Origin: Hyphococcus sp.
GTDB lineage: Bacteria; Pseudomonadota; Alphaproteobacteria; Caulobacterales; Parvularculaceae
Length of the DNA stretch: 64,000 nucleotides
NCBI GenBank assembly: GCA_028281665.1
Contig: JANQJK010000002.1
Coordinates: forward strand, 1-64,000
Reading direction: 5' to 3'
Below the pieces are notes generated by a model. It was not told the origin of the DNA and did no database searches. It was given only the letters and a program-made list of their open reading frames with translations. Each line of letters starts with the position of its first letter. The stretch's first letter is position 1. Shown piece by piece: positions 37,157 to 45,434 of the stretch. Both the position numbers and the translations under genes were made by a program.

Positions 37157-38181
37157 AGAAATCGGCGGTTGTCATTTTTCCCGGCCGGGGCACATACGGC
37201 AAGGACGAGCTTGGGTATCTTTCGCGTTTTCACAGCGACAAGGCCGATTTCATCGCCGGCGTCGATCAATGGAGAACGGCGCAGAACCGCGCGACGGTAA
37301 CGGACCTCGATAACGCAAAGGCGTATGCCGCGAGCCGTCACGCCTCCAGCATCAATGCATCGGCGCTGATCCATACCTGCGCCCTCGTCGATTTCGCGTC
37401 GATCGATCGCGATCAATACGACATCGCCGCGGTCTGCGGGAACTCCCTTGGCTGGTATCTGACGCTCGCCGCAGCCGGCGCCGTCAGCGAACCGAACGCC
37501 ATCCGTCTTGTGGATACGATGGGCGCGCTGATGGAGGAAATGGGCGTCGGCGGCCAGTTGATCTATCCGTTCGTCGACGAAGACTGGCGCCAATCAGATG
37601 CGAATGCGAAAGCGGTTGGCGAAGCGCTGCATGCGGGCAAGACGGACGGTGAAGCCTTCCTGTCGATCAGACTCGGCGGCATGGCCGTGCTCGCGGGCGA
37701 CGAGGCCGGCATGGCGGCGATGGAGAAGTCTCTGCCGCCGGCGGAAGCCAGATATCCCTTCAGGCTTGCGCGCCACGCCGCGTTTCACACGCCGCTCCTC
37801 CAGCCCGTGTCGGATGCGGCGTTTGACGCGTTGCCTGCGTACCTCTTTCAGGCGCCGAGGGTTCCGATGATCGACGGACGCGGCGCGGTCTGGACGCCGA
37901 GAGCGACGGAACTGCGCGCGCTTTATCAGTACACGCTGGGTCACCAGATCGTCGAGACCTATGACTTTTCGAAATCCGTCGAAGTCGCCGTAAAGGAATT
38001 TGCGCCGGACGTTCTGATTCTCGCCGGCCCCGGTTCAACGCTCGGCGCGCCCATCGCACAGGAGTTGATCCGCCACCGGTGGTCAGGGCTGACCTCAAAA
38101 GCGGATTTCAACGCCCGGCAGAAGGACGACCCGTTCCTGCTCGCCATGGGGCGCAAAGATCAGCGGCAACTCGTCGTCTGA
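37153..38181 (+). CDS. FabD-like acyltransferase (ACP S-malonyltransferase family)
   Basis: A 342-residue alpha/beta-hydrolase-like acyltransferase. The nucleophile elbow is CGNSLGW with Ser98, the catalytic His is in AAFHTPLL (H212), and an Arg at 118 matches the carboxylate-binding position of FabD. FPGRG replaces the usual FPGQG at 9-13. Length is slightly above FabD and similarity is modest, so the acyl donor may not be malonyl-CoA. It starts at a GTG that overlaps the E1 stop by four bases, so it is probably made with E1 and might handle the acyl product or a thioester intermediate. This is inference. Confidence 0.75.
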   Translation: MKKSAVVIFPGRGTYGKDELGYLSRFHSDKADFIAGVDQWRTAQNRATVTDLDNAKAYAASRHASSINASALIHTCALVDFASIDRDQYDIAAVCGNSLGWYLTLAAAGAVSEPNAIRLVDTMGALMEEMGVGGQLIYPFVDEDWRQSDANAKAVGEALHAGKTDGEAFLSIRLGGMAVLAGDEAGMAAMEKSLPPAEARYPFRLARHAAFHTPLLQPVSDAAFDALPAYLFQAPRVPMIDGRGAVWTPRATELRALYQYTLGHQIVETYDFSKSVEVAVKEFAPDVLILAGPGSTLGAPIAQELIRHRWSGLTSKADFNARQKDDPFLLAMGRKDQRQLVV

Positions 38182-38193
38182 GCAGACCCGCGC

Positions 38194-39312
38194 TCAGCGC
38201 AGCGCCGGCGCGATCTCCGTCATAACCTCCAGATGTTCCCGCGCAAAGCTGCGGCACCGTTCCGGGGACCAGCCGACCGCCGGCATCGGGTTCACATTTG
38301 CGTCCTTGAACGGCATCTCAAGGGTCATCGAAAGGCAGCCCCACGTCTCGGCGACATAATTGTTGGCGATGTCGAGATTGGCCTTGCCCGGCGGCGTCAC
38401 CGGATAGCCGTCCCTGGTCTGAAAGTCTTTGCTCGCCTCAAGCAGCAAGGACGAGTAGCGATCGAAACGCGTCTGATGGACATCGTCCCAGGACGGAATG
38501 CCGCTGGCGCTTACAAGGAAGTTGTTTGGAATGGCCTCGTCGCCGTGAACATCCAGGAACAGGTCGACGCCCGTCTCGCGCATCTTTTCACGCACGAGAT
38601 AAACCTCGGGACTCTTGTCCATCGTTGTGTTGCGCCAGGCTCTGTTGAGATCGACGCCGGCGGCGTTTGTGCGCAAATGCCCGCGCGCCGCGCCGTCCGG
38701 ATTCATGCAAGGGATAACATGGACGGTCGCTGCGCTTCTGAGGCGCCGGGCTGCATCGGAATCGCCGGCAAGCGCAGGGAGAAACCCTTCGATCCACCAT
38801 GAGCCCATGGTTTCGCCGGGATGCTGGCGGGCGATGACCCAGATTTTCAGCGCTCCCTCGCCGGCCGAAAAATGATCAATCGGCCTGCCGTCCAGCGTTT
38901 CTCCGAGCAATTCATGCCGCAATGCCGGGTCGGCTTTCGTGCCTTCGACGAAGTTCGCAATCCGGGCGAAGGGGTATGCGGCGAAGTATGCGTAATGGAT
39001 GCTGGCTTGTTCCGGCGTATGCTGAATAGAAAGAACGCCGTCGCGATAGCTTGTATCGACCCGAAACCATGTTTCTCCGTCATAGGACGCGACTGCCCGA
39101 TAGTCGTCCCAGCCTGGGGGATAGGAGGCCTTCGCCGCATTCGTGATGTGCATGGTCAGCGCATCGCCGCTGGCGCCGTCCACGCGAAAGTAAAACCATT
39201 GAAAGAAATCCGCCGCGCCATCGGCGGAAATCTCAAGACGAATGTCTGACGGAGTCGATATGTCGATCACGCGCATATTGCCGTGATCAAAGTCACTTGA
39301 AATCTTCAGCAT
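38194..39312 (-). CDS. M14-family zinc carboxypeptidase, cytosolic carboxypeptidase-like
   Basis: A 372-residue metallopeptidase. Zinc ligands are His164 and Glu167 in RQHPGETMGSW and His256 in DVHGDE; the catalytic Glu is E332 in MTLEMPF. The N-terminal beta-rich region (FFQWFYFRVDG) followed by the peptidase is the plan of bacterial relatives of eukaryotic cytosolic carboxypeptidases. No signal peptide is seen, so it should be cytoplasmic. It probably removes C-terminal residues from peptides or proteins. It converges with the FabD-like gene, 12 bases apart. Confidence 0.88.
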   Translation of the reverse strand: MLKISSDFDHGNMRVIDISTPSDIRLEISADGAADFFQWFYFRVDGASGDALTMHITNAAKASYPPGWDDYRAVASYDGETWFRVDTSYRDGVLSIQHTPEQASIHYAYFAAYPFARIANFVEGTKADPALRHELLGETLDGRPIDHFSAGEGALKIWVIARQHPGETMGSWWIEGFLPALAGDSDAARRLRSAATVHVIPCMNPDGAARGHLRTNAAGVDLNRAWRNTTMDKSPEVYLVREKMRETGVDLFLDVHGDEAIPNNFLVSASGIPSWDDVHQTRFDRYSSLLLEASKDFQTRDGYPVTPPGKANLDIANNYVAETWGCLSMTLEMPFKDANVNPMPAVGWSPERCRSFAREHLEVMTEIAPALR

Positions 39313-39352
39313 GCTTGTTCCGGGTTCTTTTTAGTTATCGTTATACCCAAAG

Positions 39353-39376
39353 GGCGACCGCTCCCCATGGGTCGCC
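39353..39376 (-). terminator. Hairpin downstream of aspS, possible terminator
   Basis: GGCGACC pairs with GGTCGCC around a ten-base loop, 12 bases after the aspS stop. On the minus strand the stem is followed by CTTTGGG, a poor T-run, so it may be a weak terminator or a 3' stabilising hairpin. Confidence 0.4.
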
Positions 39377-39387
39377 GACAAAAGGGT

Positions 39388-41187
39388 TCAGGACTTCTTC
39401 TCGGTGATCGGCGGCGCCAGACGGATATGGATTTCCTTGAGCTGCTCAGGCGAAGCGGACGCCGGCGCTCCGAGCAACAGATCCTCGGCCTGTTGGTTCA
39501 TGGGGAACATCGTCACCTCACGGATGTTCTCCTGATCCGCCAGCAGCATGACGATGCGCTCAATCCCCAACGCGCAGCCGCCATGGGGCGGCGCGCCATA
39601 TCGGAATGCGTTCAACATGCCGCCGAACTGATCTTCGACCACGTCCTTGCCATATCCGGCAATCTCAAACGCCTTGTACATAATGTCCGGGCGGTGATTT
39701 CTGATCGCGCCGGACCCAAGTTCATAGCCGTTGCAGACCAGATCATATTGAAACGCCTTGATGGCGAGTTTCTCGTCATCGCTGGACGCCGCTTCCAGTG
39801 CTTCGAGACCGCCCTGGGGCATGGAAAACGGATTATGCCCGAACTCGACCTTCTTATGTTCCTCGTCCCACTCATACATCGGGAAGTCGACGATCCAGCA
39901 AAGCTCGAACCGGTCCTTGTCGGTAACGCCCATCTCCTCGCCGATCAGCACGCGGGCCCTGGCGGCGACCGGCAGGAATTCCTGCGGCTTGCCCGCAAGG
40001 AAGAAGGCCGCATCCCCCGCTTTCATGCCGAGCTGCGCGCGCACGGCTTCGGAACGCTCCGGCCCGATGTTTTTGGCGAGCGGGCCTTTCACTTCGTTTT
40101 CGTCGAAGATCATGTAGCCCATGCCGGGCAGGCCCTGTTTCTGGGCCCAGTTGTTCATGCGATCGCAGAACGCGCGGCTGCCGCCCCCAGGCGCCGGGAT
40201 CGCGCGGATCTCATGTTGCGGGTCGGCGTCGAGGATTGAAGCAAACACCTTGAAGCCGGAATTGCGGAAGTGATCGGAAACGACCTGCATTTCGATCGGA
40301 CATCTGAGGTCAGGCTTGTCCGTGCCGTATTTCAGCATCGCTTCGTCAAAAGGAATCAGCGGAAACGGATAAGAGGTAACGTGACGGTCGCCCGCGAAGG
40401 CCGCGAACGTGTCGCGGGTTACAGGCCCGACCGCATCGAACACATCGGCGCGCTCGACAAAACTCATCTCCAGGTCAAGCTGATAGAACTCACCCGCCGA
40501 CCGATCGGCGCGCGCGTCTTCATCCCGGAAACAAGGCGCAATCTGATAATATCGGTCGAAGCCCGAAACCATGATGAGCTGCTTGAAGATTTGCGGCGCC
40601 TGCGGCAACGCGTAGAACTTGCCGGGATGCAGGCGCGACGGCACGAGGAAGTCGCGCGCGCCCTCCGGCGACGACGCCGTCAGGATCGGTGTCTGGAAAT
40701 CGCTGAAGCCTTTGTCTTCCATGCCGCGACGGATTTCGCGGATGACCTGCGAGCGCAGCATGATGTTCCGGTGCAGCGTTTCGCGTCGCAAATCGAGGTA
40801 ACGGTGCGTCATCCGGATATCTTCCGGATAGTCCGGCTCGCCGAACACGGGAAGCGGCAATTCATCGGCTTCCGACAGGATCTCAAATGACTTTATGCGG
40901 ATTTCAACTTCGCCCGTTGGCAGGTTCGGATTGATAACGTCGGCGTCCCGCGCCACGACCGCGCCCTCCACCCGAATAACGCTCTCCTGGCGAACCCGCT
41001 CCACTTCGGCGAAAAACGCCATTTCCGGTTCAACCACCAATTGCGTCAGGCCGTAATGGTCGCGCAGGTCGATGAAGAGCAGGCCGCCATGGTCCCGCTT
41101 GCGGTGCACCCAGCCCGATAGCCGGAGCGATTCGCCAACGTCAGATTTGCGTAATTGGCCGCAATGATGGGTGCGGTAGGCGTGCAT
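39388..41187 (-). CDS. aspS: Aspartyl-tRNA synthetase
   Basis: A 599-residue class II synthetase. The N-terminal OB-fold anticodon domain has [20 protein letters not shown]. Motif 2 reads [20 protein letters not shown], the AMP site [11 protein letters not shown], and motif 3 [14 protein letters not shown]. The bacterial insertion GAD domain is present in the middle. Length and motifs fit bacterial AspRS. Whether it is discriminating or also charges tRNA-Asn depends on whether the genome has asnS or gatCAB, which are outside this window. The ATG at 41187 opens the conserved [10 protein letters not shown] start. Confidence 0.97.
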   Translation of the reverse strand: MHAYRTHHCGQLRKSDVGESLRLSGWVHRKRDHGGLLFIDLRDHYGLTQLVVEPEMAFFAEVERVRQESVIRVEGAVVARDADVINPNLPTGEVEIRIKSFEILSEADELPLPVFGEPDYPEDIRMTHRYLDLRRETLHRNIMLRSQVIREIRRGMEDKGFSDFQTPILTASSPEGARDFLVPSRLHPGKFYALPQAPQIFKQLIMVSGFDRYYQIAPCFRDEDARADRSAGEFYQLDLEMSFVERADVFDAVGPVTRDTFAAFAGDRHVTSYPFPLIPFDEAMLKYGTDKPDLRCPIEMQVVSDHFRNSGFKVFASILDADPQHEIRAIPAPGGGSRAFCDRMNNWAQKQGLPGMGYMIFDENEVKGPLAKNIGPERSEAVRAQLGMKAGDAAFFLAGKPQEFLPVAARARVLIGEEMGVTDKDRFELCWIVDFPMYEWDEEHKKVEFGHNPFSMPQGGLEALEAASSDDEKLAIKAFQYDLVCNGYELGSGAIRNHRPDIMYKAFEIAGYGKDVVEDQFGGMLNAFRYGAPPHGGCALGIERIVMLLADQENIREVTMFPMNQQAEDLLLGAPASASPEQLKEIHIRLAPPITEKKS

Positions 41188-41408
41188 GGAGAACCTCTGA
41201 GTCTGCCCCGAAAACGGGCATGAGAAAGACGGGCCGGATTGGCAATCGCCCTCGCCCCTGTCAAGCCCGATACGCGCAACAGGCGCGCCTTTGGCCCTTT
41301 TTGCCCCCGGCGCCGGACGAATTGTGGTTATTTTGCGGCCAAAAGCCCTTTTGCCTTGCGGCAGACCTCCCTACATATCGACGCACATTTTCTAAACTGG
41401 AGGGGCTT

Positions 41409-42518
41409 GTGACCGAAAGACCACCGCTTTTAACCGATCTCGTGCGCATGGTGATCAAAATGATCGTCGGCGGGATCCTTGTAATTGCTCTCGTCTCGTG
41501 CGGCGTCGGCGTTATCGGCGCTGCTGGCGCAGGGGCGTCAGGCGGCGCGAAGGGCAAGGACAAAGAACCGGCGTCCGATCATCTTTACGGTGAGGAAGAC
41601 AGCGAAAACGCAATCATGCGGGTCAATATCATCGGCCCGATCCTGTCGCACAAAACAAACGATGGCGGATTTTTCGGCGAATTGGCCGACGTCACCTATG
41701 GCTACAGCGTCAAGGAGAAACTCCTCAAGGCCGCCGAGAACGAAGACATCAAGGCCGTAATGATGTATGTGCGCACCCCCGGCGGCAGCATCGTCGGCAG
41801 CCAGGCCGTTCATGACGGCGTTCTTGCGGTCAAGGAAGCAGGCAAGCCCGTCGTCGCTTATGTGGACTCGTTCTCCGCGTCGGGCGGCGTATGGTCTACC
41901 GCTGCGGCCGATCAGATCTTCGCGGACTATGGCAGTCTCATCGGCTCCGTCGGCGTCAACTTTGGCAACTGGATGTATTTCGAAGATCCGGTTGCGTTGG
42001 ACGCGGGCCTCTTTGGCGGCGGTGTTGAAACTCGCGGCGGCGTGCGAACCGAGTTCATCGGCGCGGGCCTTGGCAAGGATCTCGGCAATCCGTGGCGACC
42101 GATGTCTGATCGCGAGCGCACGCTTCTGACAGCGAGCGCACAGTACTACTACGACATGTTCGTCGAACACGTTGTCGCGAATCGTCCCGTCGACCGCGAC
42201 CGTCTGGTGCAGGAATACGGCGCCATGGTCTTCGCCGACACTCTTGCTCAGGATCGCGGCTATATTGACGGGCTGAAAACCTATCAGGAAACCCTTGCCT
42301 ATATCGCGAGCGAAATCGGTGCGGAGGGCGATGACTGGAAACTGGTCACTCCGCCCTACGTGAAGAAATCGCCGTTCGAGGAGCTGTTCGGCGCGACGCT
42401 GACGGCGCTTTCGCCGCGAAACAAAGCCGAGGAGCAAAAAGCGGCGGCCTGCGCCGAGCTGAAAGGCCGTCCGGTCGCCATGTCCGTTCAGGCGCTGACG
42501 GCGTTCTGCGGCCAATAG
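41409..42518 (+). CDS. S49-family signal-peptide-peptidase-like serine protease
   Basis: A 369-residue membrane-anchored protease of the SppA/SohB group. The GTG at 41409 follows GGAGGGG. A hydrophobic helix (MVIKMIVGGILVIALVSCGV) anchors the protein, with a Cys at its end. The catalytic core has VRTPGGSIVGSQ, the nucleophile Ser158 in SFSASGGVW, and SLIGSVGVNFGNW; Lys223 in GAGLGKDLG sits where the SppA general-base lysine lies. These enzymes degrade cleaved signal peptides or membrane peptides. It is divergent from aspS and ends in a strong terminator. Confidence 0.85.
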   Translation: MTERPPLLTDLVRMVIKMIVGGILVIALVSCGVGVIGAAGAGASGGAKGKDKEPASDHLYGEEDSENAIMRVNIIGPILSHKTNDGGFFGELADVTYGYSVKEKLLKAAENEDIKAVMMYVRTPGGSIVGSQAVHDGVLAVKEAGKPVVAYVDSFSASGGVWSTAAADQIFADYGSLIGSVGVNFGNWMYFEDPVALDAGLFGGGVETRGGVRTEFIGAGLGKDLGNPWRPMSDRERTLLTASAQYYYDMFVEHVVANRPVDRDRLVQEYGAMVFADTLAQDRGYIDGLKTYQETLAYIASEIGAEGDDWKLVTPPYVKKSPFEELFGATLTALSPRNKAEEQKAAACAELKGRPVAMSVQALTAFCGQ

Positions 42519-42546
42519 ACAGGTAAATTCTACAAGTAAAACAGAC

Positions 42547-42568
42547 GCCTCCGCCGAAAGGCGGAGGC
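42547..42568 (+). terminator. Rho-independent terminator after the S49 peptidase gene
   Basis: GCCTCCGCC, loop GAAA, GGCGGAGGC: nine perfect pairs capped by a GNRA-type tetraloop and followed by TCTTTCTC. It lies 28 bases after the stop and should also insulate rnd. Confidence 0.92.
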
Positions 42569-42663
42569 TCTTTCTCTATTTCGCCGCAAAAACCCTTGAT
42601 GCGGCGATTGCGCCCTGCCTTTTCGGATGACGCTTGCATGGGGCGCTGTTAGAAGGCGCGGTC

Positions 42664-43809
42664 ATGCGCATTATCAACCAGACGTCTGAGCTGACTTCCT
42701 TCGCAGCCGAAATCGCCGCGGGGCCGTTTATCGCCGTCGATACGGAGTTCATGCGCGAAAAGACATTCTGGCCAATCCTGTGTCTGGTTCAGGTCGCCGG
42801 CGAAGGCGGCGAAGCGATTATCGATCCGCTCGCTGACGGCATCGACCTTTCGCCCCTGCTGGACGTTCTCATGAAGAAAGACGTCGTGAAGGTCTTTCAC
42901 GCTGCGCGCCAGGACATCGAAATCTTCTATCGCCTGCTCGGCGAAGTGCCCGCCCCGCTTTTTGATACGCAGATCGCGGCCATGGCGTGCGGGTTCGGGG
43001 ATCAGATCGGCTACGAGCCGCTGATGAGAACCCTCGTCAATGCAAGGATAGACAAAGGTTCTCGTTTTACCGACTGGGCTCGGCGCCCGCTGACGGACGC
43101 GCAGTTATCCTACGCCTTGTCCGATGTGACGCATTTGCGCGAAGCCTATCCAATGCTGCGCGAAAAGCTGCGCAATGAGGATCGCGAACACTGGGTCGAA
43201 GAAGAAATGCAGGCGCTACTCGATGAGGGCCTGTACTACATAGATCCGGAAGACGCCTGGCGCCGGCTGCGGCTGCGCGGCGTCAAGCCAAAGGAACTGG
43301 GTTCTCTCATGAAACTGGCGGAATGGCGCGAGCGCGAGGCCCACGAACGCGATGTGCCCCGAAGCCGGATCCTTAAGGATGATGCGATTTACGAGCTTGC
43401 ACGCCTGCAACCGAAGACGGCGAAAGACCTTTCCCGAGCGCGCAGTATTCCGAACGGTTTTGAACGATCGACCTCCGGCGCTGCGATCGTCGACGCGGTC
43501 GCCGAAGGCGCGAAGATCGAGCGCGCCGCCCTGCCCGACATTTTCAAACCGGACCGACAGAAACCGCCAGCCGATGTTGTCGACCTGCTCAAAGTGCTGC
43601 TGAAGCGACAATGCGAGTATTATGGCGTCGCGCCGAAACTGATCGCCTCCGGCGCCGACCTAGAAGCGATCGCCCGCGGCGAGCTTGACGATATCCCGGC
43701 CATGAGCGGGTGGCGGCGCGAGGTCTTTGGCGACGCCGCGCTAAGTCTGAAAAACGGCGAACTCGCGCTCAAACTTTCAGATACTTCCGTCGAGATCCTC
43801 AAGGTTTGA
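42664..43809 (+). CDS. rnd: Ribonuclease D
   Basis: A 381-residue 3'-5' exoribonuclease for tRNA maturation. The DEDDy nuclease has IAVDTEFMREKTFWP (Asp and Glu of Exo I), VFHAARQDIEIF (Exo II) and LSYALSDVTHL (Exo III Tyr and Asp). The two C-terminal HRDC domains follow (RSRILKDDAIYELARLQP). AGAAGGCG precedes the ATG. The 3' end overlaps the permease gene by 33 bases tail to tail. Proximity to aspS is typical of alphaproteobacteria. Confidence 0.95.
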   Translation: MRIINQTSELTSFAAEIAAGPFIAVDTEFMREKTFWPILCLVQVAGEGGEAIIDPLADGIDLSPLLDVLMKKDVVKVFHAARQDIEIFYRLLGEVPAPLFDTQIAAMACGFGDQIGYEPLMRTLVNARIDKGSRFTDWARRPLTDAQLSYALSDVTHLREAYPMLREKLRNEDREHWVEEEMQALLDEGLYYIDPEDAWRRLRLRGVKPKELGSLMKLAEWREREAHERDVPRSRILKDDAIYELARLQPKTAKDLSRARSIPNGFERSTSGAAIVDAVAEGAKIERAALPDIFKPDRQKPPADVVDLLKVLLKRQCEYYGVAPKLIASGADLEAIARGELDDIPAMSGWRREVFGDAALSLKNGELALKLSDTSVEILKV

Positions 43810-45126
43810 GTCGGCCGCCGCGCTGTTGCGTCTCGCAAAGACGTAGAGCATTGCGCCGGCGGCCAATACGCAAAACACAAATATGGCCTCTGCCGGTCTC
43901 GACGACAGGGTGTAGACGAGCGCCCAGCCTGTCACGCTAAGATAAACCGCCGGCGTAGCGGGGTATCCAAAGGCTTTATAGGGGCGCGGCAGTTCGGGCT
44001 CGCGTAATCGCAATACATAGAGCCCGGCGACGGCGGCGAAACTGTTCAGCGCAACAAGCGAGCCGGCCAGCACGAGAACGGATTCAAAACTGCCGCTCGC
44101 AATAAAGATAATCGCAAGCGCTGACTGAATGAGAATCGCGTGCCTGGGAATACCGTCATCATTAACCCGCGCGAGATAACGAAACATCGCATAATCTTCA
44201 CCGATGACATGCAGAACCCTTGGGCCGGCAATCGTCATTGCACTGACGGTGGAAATCAGAAGGCCGGCCATAATCGCCGCCGTCCACGCGCCGGCGCCTT
44301 CGCCGAACATGGACACGGCAGCGATGAAACCGACTTCGATTTCACCGGCCAGCGCGCTTACCGGCGCCGCGATCAGAAACGATGCATTCAGAGCGACGTA
44401 AAGCGCCGTGACGATAATCGCCCCGGCGCCGAGGATAATTGGCAGATTGCGTTCCGGGCGTTCGATCTCCCCGACGAGGTACGTGGCCGCATTCCACCCC
44501 GTATAGGCAAAACTTACATAGATCAGTGCGACAGCGAACCCGGCGCTCCCCATGACAGCGCCGTCGCCGGGCTGCGGGCGAAAATCAACCGGCTGTGGAT
44601 CGTCGAAGATGAAAAAAGCCGCGAGGCAAAAAACGGCGATGACCGTAACTTTGATCGCCGTAAAAAAAGTCTGCAACACACCGCTTGCCCGGCGTCTGCC
44701 ACTGTGAACAGCCGCAAGCGCGACGATGAGCGCAATCGCGATGGCGCTTCTGGCGACATATCCGGCGCCCGGCGAAATCGCGGCGGTGAGATAGGCGGCG
44801 AAGGTCATCGCCGCGAGGGCGGTCGGCGCGGCAAAGCCGATGCTTACCGAAACCCAGCCGGAAACAAATCCGGCGCCTGGATGAAAGATGCGCCCCAGAA
44901 ACTGATACTCGCCGCCGGAGCGTTTGAGGGCGGCGCCGAGTTCCGCGTAGCACACCGCGCCGCTGAAGGCCGCCGCGCCGCCCAAGGCCCAAAGCATAAG
45001 GATCGCAAACGGCGACGTGATTTCCAGGAGTTGAAACCCGAGACTTGTAAAGACGCCTGTGCCGATCATGTTGGCGACAACGATCGAGATCGCGGGGACA
45101 AATCCATATCGGGTTTTTGAAGCCAT
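43777..45126 (-). CDS. APC-family amino-acid permease
   Basis: A 449-residue secondary transporter with about twelve membrane helices. Helix 1 has the unwound substrate motif VVANMIGTGVFTSLG, and helix 3-4 the FSGAVCYAELGAALKRSGGEYQFL stretch conserved in amino acid-polyamine-organocation carriers (YAELG...GGEY). The substrate cannot be read, though the set resembles LAT/cationic-amino-acid type permeases. The ATG at 45126 lacks a clear ribosome site; a longer frame to 45240 does not look transmembrane. It diverges from the TonB receptor. Confidence 0.88.
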   Translation of the reverse strand: MASKTRYGFVPAISIVVANMIGTGVFTSLGFQLLEITSPFAILMLWALGGAAAFSGAVCYAELGAALKRSGGEYQFLGRIFHPGAGFVSGWVSVSIGFAAPTALAAMTFAAYLTAAISPGAGYVARSAIAIALIVALAAVHSGRRRASGVLQTFFTAIKVTVIAVFCLAAFFIFDDPQPVDFRPQPGDGAVMGSAGFAVALIYVSFAYTGWNAATYLVGEIERPERNLPIILGAGAIIVTALYVALNASFLIAAPVSALAGEIEVGFIAAVSMFGEGAGAWTAAIMAGLLISTVSAMTIAGPRVLHVIGEDYAMFRYLARVNDDGIPRHAILIQSALAIIFIASGSFESVLVLAGSLVALNSFAAVAGLYVLRLREPELPRPYKAFGYPATPAVYLSVTGWALVYTLSSRPAEAIFVFCVLAAGAMLYVFARRNSAAADSNLEDLDGSI

Positions 45127-45434
45127 CGTTTCGGAGTTACGCTGCTTTGCATTGCAATACGCCGGACGGTACGCGCCGGATTCGAAAAAGCGTGAATGTT
45201 GCAATTTTGCGACAAGGTTAACGGCAGGTAACGTACCCATTATTCCATTGATATTTCACGATTAATTCTCCCGGTGCGGATCGATTGATTCGATTGTCCG
45301 AGCCGAGAGCAGCGTCCCTCCGGAAAACAGCAGATCAGCCCATTGCGCACAAATACGAACGGCATAGCGTGAGCGACATGTTCGCAAGTTTGGGTCTGCG
45401 AGCGATAAAAATTCAAAAACAGAGAGGGTATCAT
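45127..45434. other. Divergent promoter region between the permease and TonB receptor genes
   Basis: A 308-base region with no gene. I looked for riboswitch cores (cobalamin, TPP) and found none. Short AT-rich tracts near 45240-45270 and 45400-45420 could hold promoters. No defined operator stands out. Confidence 0.45.

Noticed and set aside
41538-42515. 325-codon frame on the minus strand
   Set aside because: Antisense to the S49 peptidase, which has catalytic motifs and ends in a matching terminator.
44140-45120. 326-codon frame on the plus strand
   Set aside because: Antisense to the APC permease; rich in Arg, Asp and Gly as expected for a shadow of a hydrophobic gene.
45240-45434. Possible cobalamin riboswitch before the TonB receptor
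   Set aside because: I looked for the conserved B12-box and core bases because cobT is in the window, and did not find them.
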